Part shown: one piece after another, positions 61,954 through 64,000 of the stretch
Position numbering within the stretch: position 1 is the stretch's first letter
Layout of the letters: every line of letters begins with the position of its first letter
NCBI RefSeq assembly: GCF_000826105.1
Contig: NZ_CCYK01000005.1
Span: 186,001 to 250,000 of the forward strand
Length of the DNA stretch: 64,000 bases
Reading direction: 5' to 3'
Source of the DNA: Pseudomonas massiliensis
GTDB lineage: Bacteria > Pseudomonadota > Gammaproteobacteria > Pseudomonadales > Pseudomonadaceae
Notes under the pieces: model-generated
Told to the model about the DNA's origin: nothing
Databases searched by the model: none
Seen by the model: the letters and a program-made list of their open reading frames with translations, nothing else
Program-made: the position numbers and the translations under genes

Positions 61954-64000
61954 GTGGACAGTTATTCGGAACCGGCCCCCTTGACACCCCACCACCGCGA
62001 CACGTTGCTGGCTGTACTGGACTACTGGCATAAGGTTGAGTTCTTCATACCCTATGGCCTGGAGCAGTACCTCGGCGAACTGGAGCCTTGGCAGGTCAGG
62101 GCGCTGGCCCGTGCTGAACTGGCCGACCCCACGAATCCCGTGCTGTTGCGGGTAGACGTCGACCCGAGCATGGAGGTGGTCGGCTATAACCTGTTTCTCG
62201 GCGTGTTCGACAGGTCGGCCATCGGCCAGGTAGGGGACCTCTGCGAGGACCCGAAGGGGCCGCTTGCCCGCTTCGAGGACGAAGCCCGGGCGGACCTGGA
62301 AGGCCTGACCTGCTTCGCCAAGCTGCCGCTGGACGTGGGCGGCTATCCGCTCCTGGATGCTTTGTCGATTTCCACGGCGCCCTGGGCGCTGGGGCAGGCC
62401 TTGGGCCAGGGCCTGGGTGCCTTGAGCTATGATGCTTTCGATTCGGCGAAGCGCGCCTTGGTCATCGACCTGCAGAACTTTCTCAGCGCGCGCGGCGGTT
62501 TCGCCGGCCATGGGCTTCAACCGGCCGAAGTACTGACCCTTCATGCCCTGCTATGTACCTGGGCGGGCTTCACACCCGAAGCCGAGCAGCCGATCGCCAT
62601 GCTTACGGCCAAGGTTCGTCCACGCAAGCAAAGCCAGAGTCCGGCGAAGGAGGCCGCTGTACAGGCGCCGCCCGAACCCAGCGAAGCCGAGGACGAAGAC
62701 GAGTTGGCGCTGGATGACCTGGACATCCTCAACAGTTTCTACATCTCTGACCTGGAACGGGCCATCCAGGCGGTGCGTAGGGGTGAGGTGCCCGCCACGC
62801 TTGAGCGTTACCTCATTCCCCTGGCTGCGGAGCAGCGCATCGACCTGTATTCCGAGCAAGGTTGCGCGCTGGTCCAGGAGAGCCTGCGGCCCCGGTATAT
62901 GAACGAGGGTCATTGGCTGGCTGCGCCGGCTCATGCCATGAGCCTGATGCAGCAGTTTGCGATCAACCAGATTCGCGATGGCCTGGCCAGCGAAGGCCTG
63001 TTTTCGGTCAATGGCCCGCCTGGCACCGGGAAAACCACCCTGCTACGAGACCTTTTCGCCGATAACCTGGTGCAGCGCGCCAAGGTCCTGGCCGGGCTGA
63101 CCAGCGTAGACGCCGCCTTTTCCGGGGAAAGCCTCAGCGTGCATTTCAAGGGCGACGATCAAAGCGTGAAGCTGCGCCCGCTCATTGCCGCGCTGACCGG
63201 TTTCGAGATGGTGGTGGCCTCCACCAATAACGCGGCGGTGGAGAATATTTCTCTCGACCTGGTCAAGCGCCGGGCGCTGGATACAACCTGGAAACAGGTC
63301 GGCTACCTGCAGCCGGTAGCCCATAACCTCGCTATCCAGCAGGCCCGACGCGGCCCCGTCTCGCCCGAAGGCGAGGACATGCCCTGGGGGCTGTTCAGCT
63401 GCGCGCTGGGTAATGCCCGCAACCGTAACCGTTTCCTGGAACGGTTCGGCATGTACAGCCTGGAAACCGACAGCGCCGAGTTGCCGCTGCGCATCTGGGA
63501 TTGGTTCAAGGGCGTTCCTGGACAGTCGTTCAGCCAAGCCCAGGAAGCGTTCCGCGTAGCGCAGCACCGGGTCACCGAGGCCCTTGCCAAACGAGAGGCC
63601 CTGGCCGAGCTGCTGGCCTTCTTCACCGCTCATACGGAGGCAAGCCATACCGCCGAGGCCCAGGAAGCGGAAACCCAAGCGGATCAAGCCCTGGCAGAAA
63701 TCATCGCGGCCCAAGCGGCCCAGGCGCAACGCCAGCAAGCCGTGACCGAAGTTCTGCAGCAGTTGGCTACCGAGCAGGCGCTGATCGACCGTACCCGGCC
63801 GGGTTGGTGGGCACGTCTGCGTCGTACCCCCGAAGCCCGCGCCTATGCCCTGCGGCGCAGCGAAAACGCAGCTGCCCAGCTCGATGCCCATGCCCAGCTC
63901 AGGGCGTTCCAGCCGCAAGCTCAGGCCTTGACCGAACAACTGGCCAGCGCTCAGGCACGCCTGGAGAAAGCCCAGGCGGTGCTCGCGGAGCACCGTGAGA
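61954..64000 (+). CDS. Upf1-like superfamily 1 helicase/AAA protein (truncated by window end)
   Basis: An open frame from GTG 61954 runs past the window end, so only the first ~680 residues are seen. A ~350-residue N-terminal region has no motif I recognise and includes an acidic stretch (SEAEDEDELALDDLD). Walker A GPPGTGKTT (354-362) and a motif Ia-like VVASTNNAAVENIS (about 420) follow. From about residue 520 an Ala/Glu/Gln-rich coiled coil is inserted between the ATPase motifs. Later helicase motifs must lie downstream. Its role, in nucleic-acid remodelling or defence, is unknown. Confidence 0.8.
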   Translation, partial: MDSYSEPAPLTPHHRDTLLAVLDYWHKVEFFIPYGLEQYLGELEPWQVRALARAELADPTNPVLLRVDVDPSMEVVGYNLFLGVFDRSAIGQVGDLCEDPKGPLARFEDEARADLEGLTCFAKLPLDVGGYPLLDALSISTAPWALGQALGQGLGALSYDAFDSAKRALVIDLQNFLSARGGFAGHGLQPAEVLTLHALLCTWAGFTPEAEQPIAMLTAKVRPRKQSQSPAKEAAVQAPPEPSEAEDEDELALDDLDILNSFYISDLERAIQAVRRGEVPATLERYLIPLAAEQRIDLYSEQGCALVQESLRPRYMNEGHWLAAPAHAMSLMQQFAINQIRDGLASEGLFSVNGPPGTGKTTLLRDLFADNLVQRAKVLAGLTSVDAAFSGESLSVHFKGDDQSVKLRPLIAALTGFEMVVASTNNAAVENISLDLVKRRALDTTWKQVGYLQPVAHNLAIQQARRGPVSPEGEDMPWGLFSCALGNARNRNRFLERFGMYSLETDSAELPLRIWDWFKGVPGQSFSQAQEAFRVAQHRVTEALAKREALAELLAFFTAHTEASHTAEAQEAETQADQALAEIIAAQAAQAQRQQAVTEVLQQLATEQALIDRTRPGWWARLRRTPEARAYALRRSENAAAQLDAHAQLRAFQPQAQALTEQLASAQARLEKAQAVLAEHRE

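Overview
This window is a piece of a GC-rich Pseudomonas chromosome, most likely from the P. putida group. The evidence is the gene content and order: hut genes, fbp-glgP, typA-thiI-glnA, ntrBC followed by an NrsZ-type sRNA and trmL, secB-grxC, gpmI-envC-ctpA, hisBH-hisA-hisF, and asmA-mutY-yggX-tRNA-Phe. No rRNA operon and no CRISPR array were seen.

Layout. 1-4.7 kb holds histidine utilisation (hutU, hutD, hutC, hutF) with two HutC-type operators. 4.7-10.4 kb holds a lipocalin, a small conserved gene, a decayed chemoreceptor tail, fbp, glgP and a cysteine-cluster protein. 10.4-15.2 kb holds an NfeD/SPFH membrane pair, typA and thiI. 15.2-22.3 kb is a nitrogen-control block: glnA with a sigma-54 promoter, a periplasmic chorismate mutase, two DUF4124 proteins, ntrB, ntrC, and a sigma-54-driven sRNA made of three repeat blocks (NrsZ). 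22.3-30.4 kb holds trmL, a toxin-antitoxin pair whose toxin carries an in-frame amber codon, secB-grxC-rhodanese, and gpmI-envC-ctpA-deacetylase. 30.5-44.2 kb holds the his genes separated by palindromic repeats, an MFS transporter, asmA-mutY-yggX, tRNA-Phe, gabP with a candidate sigma-54 promoter, an amino-acid binding protein and a methyltransferase. 44.3-52.1 kb is a CS1-type (alpha) chaperone-usher fimbria operon with two chaperones and two tip adhesins. It is followed by a LuxR-type regulator that has Glu in place of the phospho-acceptor Asp.

The accessory part is 52.3-61.0 kb. A tRNA-Thr gene is followed by two decayed tyrosine integrases, a small orphan ORF and a large AT-rich gene for a 1,269-aa SIR2-domain protein with an intact-looking NAD site. 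The stretch ends in an imperfect copy of the tRNA 3' end (attR). This is a degenerate tRNA island whose one intact cargo gene looks like an anti-phage NADase. An IS5-family element then sits in the loop of a terminator. Beyond it lies a candidate structured RNA (a three-way junction) ahead of two translationally coupled small ORFs. The window ends with a LysE exporter and a truncated Upf1-like helicase with a coiled-coil insert.

How the parts connect: glnA, ntrBC, NrsZ and possibly gabP form one RpoN/NtrC nitrogen-response group. The hut genes supply nitrogen and carbon from histidine, and the his genes make it. The SIR2 island is the best candidate for unusual biology.
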